Notes: generated from the letters alone by a model not told the origin. Shown: positions 24,222-33,154, counted from the stretch's first letter. The stretch is 40,860 bases of DNA from Ignatzschineria sp. (GCA_030150405.1 JASLFU010000031.1:1-40860), one strand, 5' to 3'. A program made the numbers and translations.

Positions 24222-25718
24222 ATGATGTATCTATCCCCACTTTTTAAACGCGCCTCTATGGCGGCAATTCTTCTCTTAGCCTTAGGGCTTACTTCTACAA
24301 TGGCGGAGACAACTACTCCCGAGAGCTCCCAGCCCACCACTCAAAGCAGAGAAGAAACACCTTTAAGCACAACATTACAAAATAGTAAGGCCTTCCCCAC
24401 TACCTATGAAGCGGTGCTTGAAAATGGATTAAAAGTGATTATTCGCGAAGACCATCGCGCACCAGTTGTCACCTCTATGGTTTGGTATAAAGTGGGTTCT
24501 GTAGATGAACCCCGAGGTTTAGGGGGGATCTCTCATATGCTTGAACATATGATGTTTAAAGGTACCGATAAACTTGGGCCTAATGAGCACTCCACCATTA
24601 TTGCTAATCTCGGAGGGCGAGATAACGCCTTTACCTCTTATGATTACACCGCCTACTTTGAGAACCTACCCGCCTGGGAATTGGAGACAGCGTTAAAATT
24701 GGAGGCCGATCGCATGCAAAATCTTAAACTAAAAGAGGAAGATTTTGCCCCTGAGCGAGAAGTGGTGGCTGAGGAGCGTCGTCAACGAACCGATAGTAAC
24801 CCTCAAGCACAACTTTACGAGCGCTTTAATGCGACCCTTTGGTCCACAAGTGCCTATCGCAATCCGATTATTGGCTGGATGCCAGAGATTAAGAGCTGGA
24901 CGCTAAATGACCTCAAGAAATGGTATCGCCTCTACTATGCGCCCAATAATGCCACCTTAGTGATTGTGGGAGATGTGGATCCCGAAGAGACATATGCTCT
25001 CGTAAAAAAACATTTTGGCCAGATCCCTCGAGGAGAAGCGATTACACATCCCAATGAATTTGAAGTCCCCCAGATGGGAGAGAAGCGTATTGATCTATCG
25101 TTAAAAGCTAATATGCCCCTACTCTACATGGCGTATAAAGTTCCGAGCATCAATAGTACTGATGATCCCGAAAAGGTCTATGCTTTAACGCTCGCCTCTT
25201 TAATTTTAGATGGCAGCAACTCTGCCCGCTTGAGTAAGAATCTTGTACGGGAGCAGCAGATTGCCCTTCAAGCAAGCAACTACTATAGCAGCGGTATGCG
25301 CTATGACAGCACCTTTATGTTTGCAGCCGTTCCCGCTAAAGGTACATCCCTTGAGACTCTAGAAACCGAAATTCGCAAAGAGGTTAAACGCCTTCGCGAA
25401 GAGCTTGTCTCCCAAGAAGAGATCGACCGTGTGCTCAATCTCTATCGGGCAGCAAAAGTGTATGAGCGAGATTCTGTCTACTCACAAGCGATGCAGATCG
25501 GCGCTGCCGAAACTTCTGGCGAGGGCTGGAAACATCGGGAAAACTTACTCCATTTTTTAGAGAAAGTAACGCCTGAGATGATTCAGCAAGTCGCCCAAGA
25601 GTACCTGCAAGATGATGCATTAACAGTAGGCACTCTCCATCCTCATGAAGATACAGACTCTGAGCCCCTAAAAGAGCCTACTCATGAGATCACCCCCGCA
25701 ACAGAGATTCAAGGTTAA
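24222..25718 (+). CDS. M16 family zinc peptidase, catalytic subunit
   Basis: A protein of 498 residues with a signal peptide (about 1-28, ending near TSTMA), so probably periplasmic. The inverted zinc motif HMLEH within GGISHMLEHMMFKGT is intact, and the third ligand lies in REVVAEERR about 75 residues later. The C-terminal half is the second M16 subdomain. The gene stands 8-11 bp before a second M16 gene that lacks the zinc site but has the substrate-binding residues, so the two products probably form a heterodimer as in other bacterial M16B pairs. Two ATGs (24222, 24225) follow AAGGAG; the second is better spaced. The substrate is unknown. Confidence 0.92.
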   Translation: MMYLSPLFKRASMAAILLLALGLTSTMAETTTPESSQPTTQSREETPLSTTLQNSKAFPTTYEAVLENGLKVIIREDHRAPVVTSMVWYKVGSVDEPRGLGGISHMLEHMMFKGTDKLGPNEHSTIIANLGGRDNAFTSYDYTAYFENLPAWELETALKLEADRMQNLKLKEEDFAPEREVVAEERRQRTDSNPQAQLYERFNATLWSTSAYRNPIIGWMPEIKSWTLNDLKKWYRLYYAPNNATLVIVGDVDPEETYALVKKHFGQIPRGEAITHPNEFEVPQMGEKRIDLSLKANMPLLYMAYKVPSINSTDDPEKVYALTLASLILDGSNSARLSKNLVREQQIALQASNYYSSGMRYDSTFMFAAVPAKGTSLETLETEIRKEVKRLREELVSQEEIDRVLNLYRAAKVYERDSVYSQAMQIGAAETSGEGWKHRENLLHFLEKVTPEMIQQVAQEYLQDDALTVGTLHPHEDTDSEPLKEPTHEITPATEIQG

Positions 25719-25729
25719 GGAGTTTATTG

Positions 25730-27166
25730 ATGATTAATCTCTTCCAACAACTTAAAAAGAGCACGCAACAGATCGCTACATTTGCCCTACTGATGCTTCT
25801 CGTTGCGAGCCTACAACTCTCCGTAGCAGCTACGCCGAAGATTGAAGAGTGGAAAACTGCAGAAGGGGCTAAAGTACTCTACATGCATGCCCCTGAAATC
25901 CCGATGATGGATCTTATTGTCGCACTCGATGCGGGCTCTTTCCGTGAAGGTAAAGAGTATGGATTAGCCCTTTTAACAGCCAATATGATGGCACGGGATA
26001 ACAAGCAGTTTGATGAAGAGAGCCTCATGACCACTCTCGAAAATATGGGCACTTCCATCTCAGCAGGTGCAGGAACAAACCATACCTTTTTAAGCTATCG
26101 CTCATTAACCGATGAGAAAGTTAAAGAGGATTCCTTAGCGATCTTTTACGATATCATCACCTCTCCCCGCTTTGAACCCAGCATCTTTGAACGGGAGCGG
26201 GCACAGATTATTGATGCCCAAAAAGCGCGATTAGATAATCCTAACGCCATTGCCAGCGAGCTCTACTACGCCACACTCTATCCCGGCCAATATCTCGGAG
26301 TCACCTCGGAAATGTTGCAAGAATCGCTTAGCAAAATCACCCTTGAGCAACTTAAAGCATTCCGGGAGCAATATTACAATGCTCAAAACGCTAAAATCAT
26401 CTTTGTCGGAGCGTTAGAAAAGGCAGAAGTAGAAGCGATCGCAGCTAAAATTAGTTCGCTTTTAGGGGAAGGCGACCCCCTTCCTAAAATTGCAGAGCCG
26501 GCAAAGAGCGCCCGAGGCGAAGTGGTTGAAAAATTCTTTCCCAGTCCGCAAACCCGCATTATGATCGGGCACCCAAGTATTACCCGGGAACATGAAGATT
26601 ATTTTCCCCTTCTTCTGGGGAATCATCTCTTTGGGGGAAGCGGTCTAACCTCTCAACTGATGATCGAAATTCGGGAAAAGCGGGGATTAACCTATGGCAT
26701 CTATAGTGGTTTCTCCCCCTCTTTCCTACCTGGCCCCTTCACTATCTCCCTCTCCACTAAAAATGAGAGTGTCGATGAAGCGATTAGAGAGAGCCGTAAG
26801 CTTTTAGAGCAATTTATCGAAAATGGCCCTAATGAAGAGCAATTGCAATTGGCGAAAAATAATCTTGTGGGCAGTATGGTGCTCGATTTAGATAGTAACT
26901 CTAAATTAGCAGGCGCCCTATTGACTATCGCAACCTACGATCTTCCCCTCGATTACTACGAGCGCTATCCTGAAAAAATCAGAGCCATTACCGCAAAAGA
27001 GATTCAGGCTGCCTTTAAACGCGCCATCGATCTTGAGGCATTAACCACTATTATTGTGGGCGGTGCAGTGGAGGAGAAAGAGCAAGCGACGGGAGAAGAG
27101 GACTCTCTAAAAGTTAAAGAGAATAAAGAACCCCCCCAAGCCCCAGCCGAGCCCAAAGCCGCATAA
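25730..27166 (+). CDS. M16 family protein without zinc site, partner subunit
   Basis: A protein of 478 residues with a hydrophobic N-terminal segment (about 15-33) that looks like a signal peptide ending at VAATP. No HxxEH motif is found where the first domain should carry it (EYGLALLTANMMARD), so it cannot bind zinc there. The C-terminal substrate-binding Arg/Tyr pair is present in EIREKRGLTYGIYSGF. This is the expected complement to the catalytic subunit upstream. The TAAGGAG ribosome site (25716-25722) overlaps the previous stop codon and gives ATG 25730 a 7-nt spacing; the TTG at 25727 is too near. The two genes are one operon. Confidence 0.9.
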   Translation: MINLFQQLKKSTQQIATFALLMLLVASLQLSVAATPKIEEWKTAEGAKVLYMHAPEIPMMDLIVALDAGSFREGKEYGLALLTANMMARDNKQFDEESLMTTLENMGTSISAGAGTNHTFLSYRSLTDEKVKEDSLAIFYDIITSPRFEPSIFERERAQIIDAQKARLDNPNAIASELYYATLYPGQYLGVTSEMLQESLSKITLEQLKAFREQYYNAQNAKIIFVGALEKAEVEAIAAKISSLLGEGDPLPKIAEPAKSARGEVVEKFFPSPQTRIMIGHPSITREHEDYFPLLLGNHLFGGSGLTSQLMIEIREKRGLTYGIYSGFSPSFLPGPFTISLSTKNESVDEAIRESRKLLEQFIENGPNEEQLQLAKNNLVGSMVLDLDSNSKLAGALLTIATYDLPLDYYERYPEKIRAITAKEIQAAFKRAIDLEALTTIIVGGAVEEKEQATGEEDSLKVKENKEPPQAPAEPKAA

Positions 27167-27195
27167 CTTTGCTTTAACCTCCAAAACTATTCCCC

Positions 27196-27228
27196 TTATT
27201 CACAGCTATCCACATTCGCTGTGGATAA
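27196..27228. promoter_or_regulatory. Cluster of three DnaA boxes
   Basis: TTATTCACA (27196-27204, plus) fits the TTATNCACA consensus exactly. CTATCCACA (27206-27214, plus) has one mismatch. TGTGGATAA (27220-27228) is a perfect TTATCCACA on the minus strand. The spacings are 1 and 5 bp, and the last two form an inverted repeat. The cluster sits in a gene-free 300 bp between the M16 operon and the helicase gene. It may be a DnaA-binding regulatory, titration or reactivation site; replication-origin function is unproven. Confidence 0.6.
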
Positions 27229-27271
27229 GGTTTGGGATAGGCCCTGTAGAAAGATCTTAGCCCCGCTTTAG

Positions 27272-27299
27272 GGGCAACATCTGGGAGATGCCCAATTTT
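27272..27299 (+). terminator. Terminator of the M16 operon
   Basis: CATCT/AGATG (27278-27282, 27286-27290) with a GGG loop, extended by GGG/CCC around a 3-nt bulge, is followed by AATTTTC. The GGGGC of its left arm can instead pair with GCCCC at 27260-27264, giving a mutually exclusive hairpin. Confidence 0.45.
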
Positions 27300-27467
27300 C
27301 AGCCACCTATATTTAGGATCTCTTCCTATTCCCCCTCTTTTGTAGATAACTTACCTCTTCCGAAAAAGCGCTATAAATTCTCCTAAAATCATTTACGATC
27401 TGCGGTAAAATGGTGCGTTCTCCCTTTTCCCTTTTTTGGCATAGAGCAGAAGGATACCCACAACTTT

Positions 27468-29411
27468 ATGAGTAAACAGAGTCTTCTCGCCTTCTTTGGC
27501 AGCGATGGCGAATTGAGTCAAGCGATTCCGGGCTATGAGCCCCGTAAAGAGCAGATCGAGATGGCTGAGGCGATCTACGATACTATTCGTGATCATGAGC
27601 TGCTAGTGGTAGAAGCGGGAACCGGGACGGGAAAAACCTTCGCTTATCTTGTGCCTGCCCTACTTTCGGATGCAAAAATATTGGTCTCCACAGGAACAAA
27701 GCATCTTCAAGATCAGCTCTTTGAAAAAGATCTCCCACTTCTCAATAGCCTCATTAAAAAACCGGTCTCCACTGCCCTACTTAAAGGGCGGGGAAACTAT
27801 GTCTGTCTCTACAGAACTAAGACCCTACGAGCCCGCGGTCGTTTTGAGAATAAACGCCAAGTGGATCAATTTTTTAAGATTGAGCGCTTCTCACAACAAG
27901 ATAGTAGCGGCGATCTTACACAGCTCTCGGGCATTACCGAAACTGCACTCTGGCCACAGGTCACCTCCACTACGGAGAATTGTCTTCATAATGAGTGCCC
28001 CGATTATGAGGAGTGTTTTGTCTTTAAAGCCCGAAAAAAGGCGATGGAGTCAGATGTGGTGGTGATTAATCATCACCTTCTTTGTGCCGACCTAGCACTG
28101 AAACAGGATGGCTTTGGGGAGATTTTGCCAGAAGCAGATGTCATTATTGTGGATGAGGCCCATCAACTGGCCGAAACTGCCAGCGTCTTCTTTAGTACCC
28201 AGCTCTCCACTAAGCAATTTCACGATTGGGTTGATGATATTAATAAAGCTATTGCGGTAGAAGCTGCCGATTTTAGCGGACACGATACCGCCTGCGATGC
28301 CCTCTTTCGGGCGTTAGCAGAGTTGCGAAAAGCGCTGCCCAAGGCAAACCAACGTTATGCACTCTCGGAGTTTGATGAAAACCCCATTATTACCGGGCTC
28401 TATGAGGAGATCCATGAGATCACCAAAACCTTAATTAAAATTGTTGAGCCCCTTAAAGTGCGCCATCAGGTCTTTCCTAAATTGGTCGAACGCTTGGAAG
28501 AGTTAGCCAATACCTGGAAGAACCTTCTATTACAAGAATCGACCAAAGAGAATGCGGTCAACTGGCTCGAAACCTATAGCGTCAATATCGCCTTTCATTC
28601 AACGCCGCTCGATATTGCGGAACAATTTCGTAAAAATAGCGCTGCCCTACAAGCTAGCTGGATCTTTACCTCTGCTACCCTAGCGGTACGGGATGATTTT
28701 AGCTACTTCTGCCGCCCTTTAGGGTTACCGAAAGATCGGACTATGAAGCTCGATAGCCCCTTTGACTTCCCCCGAATTTCACTGCTCTATCACCCTACAG
28801 ATCTTCCCATGCCCAATGAGCCACAATTTTTACCGGAGATGATCGATCGTGTTCTGCCCGTTATCGATGCCGCGAAAGGGCGCACTTTTATTCTCTTTAC
28901 CAGTTATCGGGCGCTTAATGAAGCCCACGAAATTCTTAAAAACCGGACCGACTATCCCCTCTTTGTTCAAGGAGAGATGTCGAAAATGGCGCTCATCGAG
29001 GCATTTAAAGAGTCCGGCAATGGTATTTTGCTAGGCACTATGAGCTTTTGGGAGGGAGTAGATGTTAAAGGGGAGGCCCTCTCTTGCGTCATTATTGAGA
29101 AATTCCCCTTTGCCTCCCCCGGAGATCCTATTGAGCAAGCTAAGATGGATCTTATTAAAGAGCAGGGCTATAACCCCTTTATTCAGTATCAGCTGCCTAA
29201 AGCAATTATTGCCCTCAAGCAAGGGGTGGGCCGCTTAATTCGAGATCCGCAAGATTATGGCGTATTAGTCATAGCTGACCCGAGATTATCCCGCAGTCGT
29301 TATGGACGACAATTTTTAGATAGCCTACCAAATATGACCAAAACCCTTAAAATTGAACGGGTAGAACGTTTTTTTGACTACATGGAAAAAAAGCATCAAA
29401 CTACCCCATAA
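27468..29411 (+). CDS. Fe-S helicase of the YoaA/DinG family
   Basis: A protein of 647 residues, a superfamily 2 DNA helicase of the XPD/DinG type that unwinds DNA 5' to 3' during repair and replication stress. Length fits YoaA (E. coli 636) better than DinG (716). Walker A VEAGTGTGKTFAYLVPA, the DEAH box DVIIVDEAHQL, and the Fe-S cysteines between them (NYVCLY, then NCLHNECPDYEEC) are visible. The C-terminal half carries LFTSYRALNEAH, GEMSKMAL, the MSFWEGVDVKGEALSCVII block and QGVGRLIRDPQDYGV. AGAAGGA lies 14 nt before the ATG, a long spacing. In E. coli YoaA acts with the HolC subunit; whether that holds here is not visible. Confidence 0.92.
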   Translation: MSKQSLLAFFGSDGELSQAIPGYEPRKEQIEMAEAIYDTIRDHELLVVEAGTGTGKTFAYLVPALLSDAKILVSTGTKHLQDQLFEKDLPLLNSLIKKPVSTALLKGRGNYVCLYRTKTLRARGRFENKRQVDQFFKIERFSQQDSSGDLTQLSGITETALWPQVTSTTENCLHNECPDYEECFVFKARKKAMESDVVVINHHLLCADLALKQDGFGEILPEADVIIVDEAHQLAETASVFFSTQLSTKQFHDWVDDINKAIAVEAADFSGHDTACDALFRALAELRKALPKANQRYALSEFDENPIITGLYEEIHEITKTLIKIVEPLKVRHQVFPKLVERLEELANTWKNLLLQESTKENAVNWLETYSVNIAFHSTPLDIAEQFRKNSAALQASWIFTSATLAVRDDFSYFCRPLGLPKDRTMKLDSPFDFPRISLLYHPTDLPMPNEPQFLPEMIDRVLPVIDAAKGRTFILFTSYRALNEAHEILKNRTDYPLFVQGEMSKMALIEAFKESGNGILLGTMSFWEGVDVKGEALSCVIIEKFPFASPGDPIEQAKMDLIKEQGYNPFIQYQLPKAIIALKQGVGRLIRDPQDYGVLVIADPRLSRSRYGRQFLDSLPNMTKTLKIERVERFFDYMEKKHQTTP

Positions 29412-29432
29412 TTTTTAAAAAGTGACCTTGTT

Positions 29433-30023
29433 ATGAATCTTTCACTACTCTCGCTTCTTCTTATTTTATCCGCCTATCTGATCGGTTCGCTCTCATCTGC
29501 GATCATTATCTGTAAAGCCTTTGGCCTGCCTGATCCTCGTAGCGAAGGCTCTGGTAATCCTGGGGCCACCAATGTCATGCGTATTGGGGGTAAAAAACTG
29601 GCCGCACTCACCCTTCTGGGCGATCTGGCCAAAGGGCTTATTCCTGTGGTGATTGTGAAGATGCTCGGCATGAATGATCTTACCATCGCCATCGTAGCCA
29701 TTGCCGCTTTTTTAGGCCATCTCTTCCCGCTCTTTTTTGGTTTTAAGGGAGGAAAAGGGGTTGCTACTGCTTTTGGCGCAATTTTAGGTTTAAATCCTGC
29801 CGTTGCACTCTGTGCTTTTGCTGTCTGGTTAGTGATCTTTATCAGCAGCCGAATCTCCTCTCTTTCTGCCCTTTTAGCCGCCTTAGCCGCGCCGATCTTT
29901 CTCTATCTCTTTAAATCGCCCATGGAGATCACCTTAGCTGTGATCTTTATGGATCTTTTCCTCATCTATCGGCATAAAGCCAATATCGAACGTCTCATTA
30001 AAGGGGAAGAGAGCCGCTTTTAA
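29433..30023 (+). CDS. plsY: Acyl-phosphate glycerol-3-phosphate acyltransferase PlsY
   Basis: PlsY transfers the acyl chain from acyl-phosphate to glycerol-3-phosphate, the first step of phospholipid synthesis, in the inner membrane. The protein has 196 residues and five or more membrane segments. All three family motifs are clear: GSLSSAIIICKAFGLPDPRS then GSGNPGATNVMR, and GHLFPLFFGFKGGKGVAT, with the glycine-rich glycerophosphate loops in between. The C-terminal YRHKANIERLIKGEESRF is also typical. The stop codon falls in the loop of a hairpin at 30010-30034. Confidence 0.96.
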   Translation: MNLSLLSLLLILSAYLIGSLSSAIIICKAFGLPDPRSEGSGNPGATNVMRIGGKKLAALTLLGDLAKGLIPVVIVKMLGMNDLTIAIVAIAAFLGHLFPLFFGFKGGKGVATAFGAILGLNPAVALCAFAVWLVIFISSRISSLSALLAALAAPIFLYLFKSPMEITLAVIFMDLFLIYRHKANIERLIKGEESRF

Positions 30024-30034
30024 AGAGCGGTTCT
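30010..30034 (+). terminator. Hairpin spanning the plsY stop codon
   Basis: A 9-bp stem with one G-T pair (30010-30018 with 30026-30034) has the TAA of plsY (30021-30023) in its 7-nt loop. No T-run follows directly; GTTTTTT comes 13 nt later. It may be an mRNA-end-stabilising hairpin or a weak terminator. Confidence 0.45.
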
Positions 30035-30195
30035 TGCATCCGCCCCGTTTTTTAAGCTTTTTAAACGCACTCCGCCTCCTTCTTTCTAAAATTCTCGCTT
30101 TAGCGATTAATCCCACTTCTTTCTCTGCCTTTCCCTATAAATACGCCCATTGATCCGCTATAATTAAGGCGTTTGAAAATTTGATTAAGGTTGTT

Positions 30196-31281
30196 ATGAA
30201 AGAACGCTTACAAAAAGTATTAGCTAACCAAGGATATGGCTCTCGTCGGGAGATTGAGGGCTGGATTGCACAAGGCCGCATTAAAGTAAATGGGGTTGTT
30301 GCAGAGCTTGGCTGCCAAATTGATGGCACCGAATCGATTATGATCGATAATCGTCGTGTGGAACTTCCTGAAACAGAGCCTGAGCGCCGCGTTCTCATCT
30401 ATTACAAGCCTGAAGGGGAGATTACAACCCGTCACGATCCTGAAGGTCGCCCCACTGTATTTGAGAGTCTCCCCCACATCCATCATGGCCGCTGGATTGC
30501 GGTAGGTCGCTTAGATATCAACACACAGGGCTTACTCTTAGTCACGAATGATGGTGAGCTAGCCCACCGTTTAATGCATCCCTCCCACGAATTAGAACGG
30601 GAATATGCTGTACGTGTTATCGGCGAATTTACCGATGAGATGGCCGATAACATGCGCAATGGTGTAGAGTTTGATGATGGTATCTCTAAATTTGAGGAGA
30701 TCTTATGGTCTGGCGGCTCGGGAGCAAACTTCTGGTATCATGTAACCGTTAAGGGTGGGAAAAATCGCGAAGTTCGCCGTTTATGGGAATCTCAAGGCTT
30801 AATGGTCTCCCGCTTGATCCGTATCCGTTATGGGAATGTTGAGCTTCCCCCGGGTTTAAAAGCAGGGCAATTTGTGGATATCGATCCCGAGGTTTTACAA
30901 GAGTTAGTAGAGTCAGTAGGCTTAGATCATGAAGAGGTGAAAACCAGCGAAGAGCTTGAGCGCCTCCGTGCTAAACCTCGCCGAGTAGGCCGCAATCAGA
31001 AGCGTCGCCGCCGTGAAAGTAATCGAAAACTTTATCAGCGGGAGCAGCAAGGAAACTCGCCCAGTAACCGCAACCGTCGCGGACGCTCAACAGCAGTGAA
31101 TGCCCGCGGGCAACGGGTTGCCAAACGTCCCCATGACCAAGGGGATAATGAGCGCAACACTCAAGGTCGCCCACGCCGTAACGAAAGAGCAGAAGGCGCA
31201 AGCTTGCGCAGAGAGCGTCCACAACGCAACCAATCACGAACAGGAAACCGCAATCCACGTAATGATCGCGGGCGCCGTTAA
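30196..31281 (+). CDS. rluB: 23S rRNA pseudouridine-2605 synthase RluB
   Basis: A protein of 361 residues (E. coli RluB 291). An N-terminal S4 domain (about 1-60, ERLQKVLANQGYGSRREIEG) precedes the catalytic domain with VGRLDINTQGLLLVTNDGE (catalytic Asp about 107) and KNREVRRLWESQGLMVSRLIR. RluB isomerises U2605 in 23S rRNA. After about residue 255 the protein turns into an Arg/Asn/Gln-rich tail of about 100 residues with many RR and RNR steps, which probably binds RNA without folding alone. The TTG at 30181 was rejected as the start: TAAGG lies 6-7 nt before ATG 30196. The stop codon is in the loop of a strong terminator. Confidence 0.93.
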   Translation: MKERLQKVLANQGYGSRREIEGWIAQGRIKVNGVVAELGCQIDGTESIMIDNRRVELPETEPERRVLIYYKPEGEITTRHDPEGRPTVFESLPHIHHGRWIAVGRLDINTQGLLLVTNDGELAHRLMHPSHELEREYAVRVIGEFTDEMADNMRNGVEFDDGISKFEEILWSGGSGANFWYHVTVKGGKNREVRRLWESQGLMVSRLIRIRYGNVELPPGLKAGQFVDIDPEVLQELVESVGLDHEEVKTSEELERLRAKPRRVGRNQKRRRRESNRKLYQREQQGNSPSNRNRRGRSTAVNARGQRVAKRPHDQGDNERNTQGRPRRNERAEGASLRRERPQRNQSRTGNRNPRNDRGRR

Positions 31282-31297
31282 AATCGGCGCTTTTTAA
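31272..31297 (+). terminator. rluB terminator with the stop codon in its loop
   Basis: A perfect 6-bp GC stem (31272-31277 with 31285-31290), loop 31278-31284, then TTTTT. The rluB stop TAA occupies 31279-31281 inside the loop. Only 17 nt separate it from the start of yadG. Confidence 0.85.
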
Positions 31298-31313
31298 TTA
31301 AGAGGAAGAGTAG

Positions 31314-32249
31314 ATGAGATCCACTTCAGCACTGAAAATAACAGATCTTAAAAAACAGTACAGGAATGGAAAAGTTGCCCTTAAAGGGATCAACTTAGAG
31401 GTTAAAGAGGGAGACTTCTTTGCCCTTCTTGGCCCAAACGGTGCGGGAAAATCCACCACTATTGGGATTATTACCGATCTTGTGGAGGCCACCTCAGGAA
31501 CCGTTGAGATCTTTGGGATCGATCTTCATGAGAATAAAAATCTCGCAAAATCGATGATCGGCCTTGTACCGCAAGAGTTTAACTTTAACCAGTTTGAGCC
31601 TGTAGAAGAGATTATTATCAACCAAGCAGGTTACTTAGGGATTCCCCGAAAAGAGGCTCGTCGCCGCACTGAAAAGCTGCTTGAGCTTCTTGATCTTTCG
31701 GATAAAGCTAAAGTGATGGCTCGAGAGCTTTCCGGCGGTATGAAGCGGAGATTAATGATTGCCCGCGCCCTAGTTCATCGCCCTAAACTGCTTATTTTAG
31801 ATGAACCCACAGCGGGGGTAGATATTGAAATCCGCCGCCAAACATGGGACTTAATGCAGAAGATCAATGAGCAAGGCACCACCATTATTCTGACCACTCA
31901 CTACTTAGAAGAGGCAGAACAGATGTGTAAAAATATCGCCATTATCAATCATGGTGAGATTGTACAGCAGAGCACTATGAGCGCCCTACTTCGAGAGCTG
32001 CAATCAGAATCGTTTATCCTAAACTTAATGGAAGAGACAACAGAAGATGCACTCCCTGAGATTGAAGGCATCTACCTGACATTACGCGATTCTTTAACTC
32101 TTGAAGCAGAGATCGTCAAACCTCATACGATCAATGATCTATTTGTCGGGCTCAATAGCAAAAATATTAAGATTGAAACGATGCGCAACAAAGCTAACCG
32201 CTTAGAGGAGCTCTTTATCCGCATCACCAGTAACAAAGAGAACGCATAA
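31314..32249 (+). CDS. yadG: ABC exporter ATPase YadG
   Basis: A protein of 311 residues, matching E. coli YadG (308) along its length. It is the cytoplasmic ATPase of a putative two-gene exporter whose substrate is unknown. Walker A ALLGPNGAGKSTTIGIITDL, the Q-loop LVPQEFNFNQFEP, signature ELSGGMKRRLMIARAL and Walker B LLILDEPTAGVDIEIRR are intact. The C-terminal KANRLEELFIRI is shared with YadG. GAGGAAGAG precedes the ATG. The gene lies 33 bp after rluB, right behind its terminator, so it needs read-through or a promoter within rluB. yadH follows. Confidence 0.93.
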   Translation: MRSTSALKITDLKKQYRNGKVALKGINLEVKEGDFFALLGPNGAGKSTTIGIITDLVEATSGTVEIFGIDLHENKNLAKSMIGLVPQEFNFNQFEPVEEIIINQAGYLGIPRKEARRRTEKLLELLDLSDKAKVMARELSGGMKRRLMIARALVHRPKLLILDEPTAGVDIEIRRQTWDLMQKINEQGTTIILTTHYLEEAEQMCKNIAIINHGEIVQQSTMSALLRELQSESFILNLMEETTEDALPEIEGIYLTLRDSLTLEAEIVKPHTINDLFVGLNSKNIKIETMRNKANRLEELFIRITSNKENA

Positions 32250-32330
32250 ATGGTGCCATTTAGCGCGGCATTTGCCCCGTAACCATTTATTTCCCCCCCA
32301 ACATCTCAAAGAATATAAGGATATTCACTC

Positions 32331-33107
32331 ATGCAGAAACACTCTTATTGGGTAGCCTTTTATACCATTTTGACCAAAGAGTTCTACCGTTTTATCCGTA
32401 TCTGGCCACAAACTCTTTTGCCACCGGTGATTACCACTGTGCTCTACTTTCTCATTTTTGGAAAGATTATCGGGGATCGTGTAGGCGATATGGCTGAAGG
32501 TATTAGCTATGCGCAATATATTGCCCCAGGCTTAATTATGATGACCGTGATTAGTAATAGCTACTCAAACGTAGTCTCCTCCTTCTTTAGTGCAAAATAT
32601 GCCCGCCATATTGAGGAGCTGATGGTCGCCCCGGTATCAAATTTAATTATTATTTTAGGATATGTGGCAGGAGGAGTTGCTCGCGGCTTTGCGGTGGGTA
32701 GCATTGTCACCATTGTGACGCTCTTCTTTATTGATCTTAATATCCAGAGCTACTTTATGATGGCGCTGATCTTTATCTTAACCTCGCTTGTCTTCTCTCT
32801 AGCTGGGTTAATTAATGCGATCTTCGCCCGTAATTTTGATGATATCTCTATTATCCCTACCTTTATTTTAACGCCCCTTACTTATCTTGGCGGCGTCTTC
32901 TATTCGATCACTCTACTCCCGGAATTTTGGCAAAACCTCTCTTACTTCAATCCCATTCTCTATATGGTAAATGCCTTCCGTTATAGTATTTTAGGTATCT
33001 CCGATATCAACATCGCTTGGGCGATGCTGCTTTTAATTGGATTTTTTGTAGGTCTCTTCTCGCTTGCTTACCTGCTTATGCAGCGGGGTACAGGTTTAAA
33101 ATCTTAA
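32331..33107 (+). CDS. yadH: ABC exporter permease YadH
   Basis: A protein of 258 residues (E. coli YadH 256) of the ABC-2 permease family, with six membrane segments: approximately residues 23-45, 62-84, 102-128, 135-165, 172-190 and 222-248. PPVITTVLYFLIFGKIIG near the start and TPLTYLGGVFYSI in the second half are family segments. It pairs with YadG as the membrane part of an exporter of unknown substrate. AAGGA stands about 9 nt upstream of the ATG. mlaA follows 47 bp later and may be co-transcribed. Confidence 0.93.
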   Translation: MQKHSYWVAFYTILTKEFYRFIRIWPQTLLPPVITTVLYFLIFGKIIGDRVGDMAEGISYAQYIAPGLIMMTVISNSYSNVVSSFFSAKYARHIEELMVAPVSNLIIILGYVAGGVARGFAVGSIVTIVTLFFIDLNIQSYFMMALIFILTSLVFSLAGLINAIFARNFDDISIIPTFILTPLTYLGGVFYSITLLPEFWQNLSYFNPILYMVNAFRYSILGISDINIAWAMLLLIGFFVGLFSLAYLLMQRGTGLKS

Positions 33108-33154
33108 TTCTATAAATAGCGAAAGAAGAGATTAATCGATTTGAGAATATAATT

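Noticed and set aside
13941..27277. Shared word TTTAGGGGCAAC in two intergenic regions as a repeat family
   Set aside because: A 12-mer match between two places is expected by chance in 40 kb, and the flanks do not match.
27167..27467. Replication origin oriC at the DnaA-box cluster
   Set aside because: Only three boxes, no evident AT-rich unwinding repeats, and no dnaA, dnaN, mnmG or rpmH nearby. A regulatory or titration role fits better.
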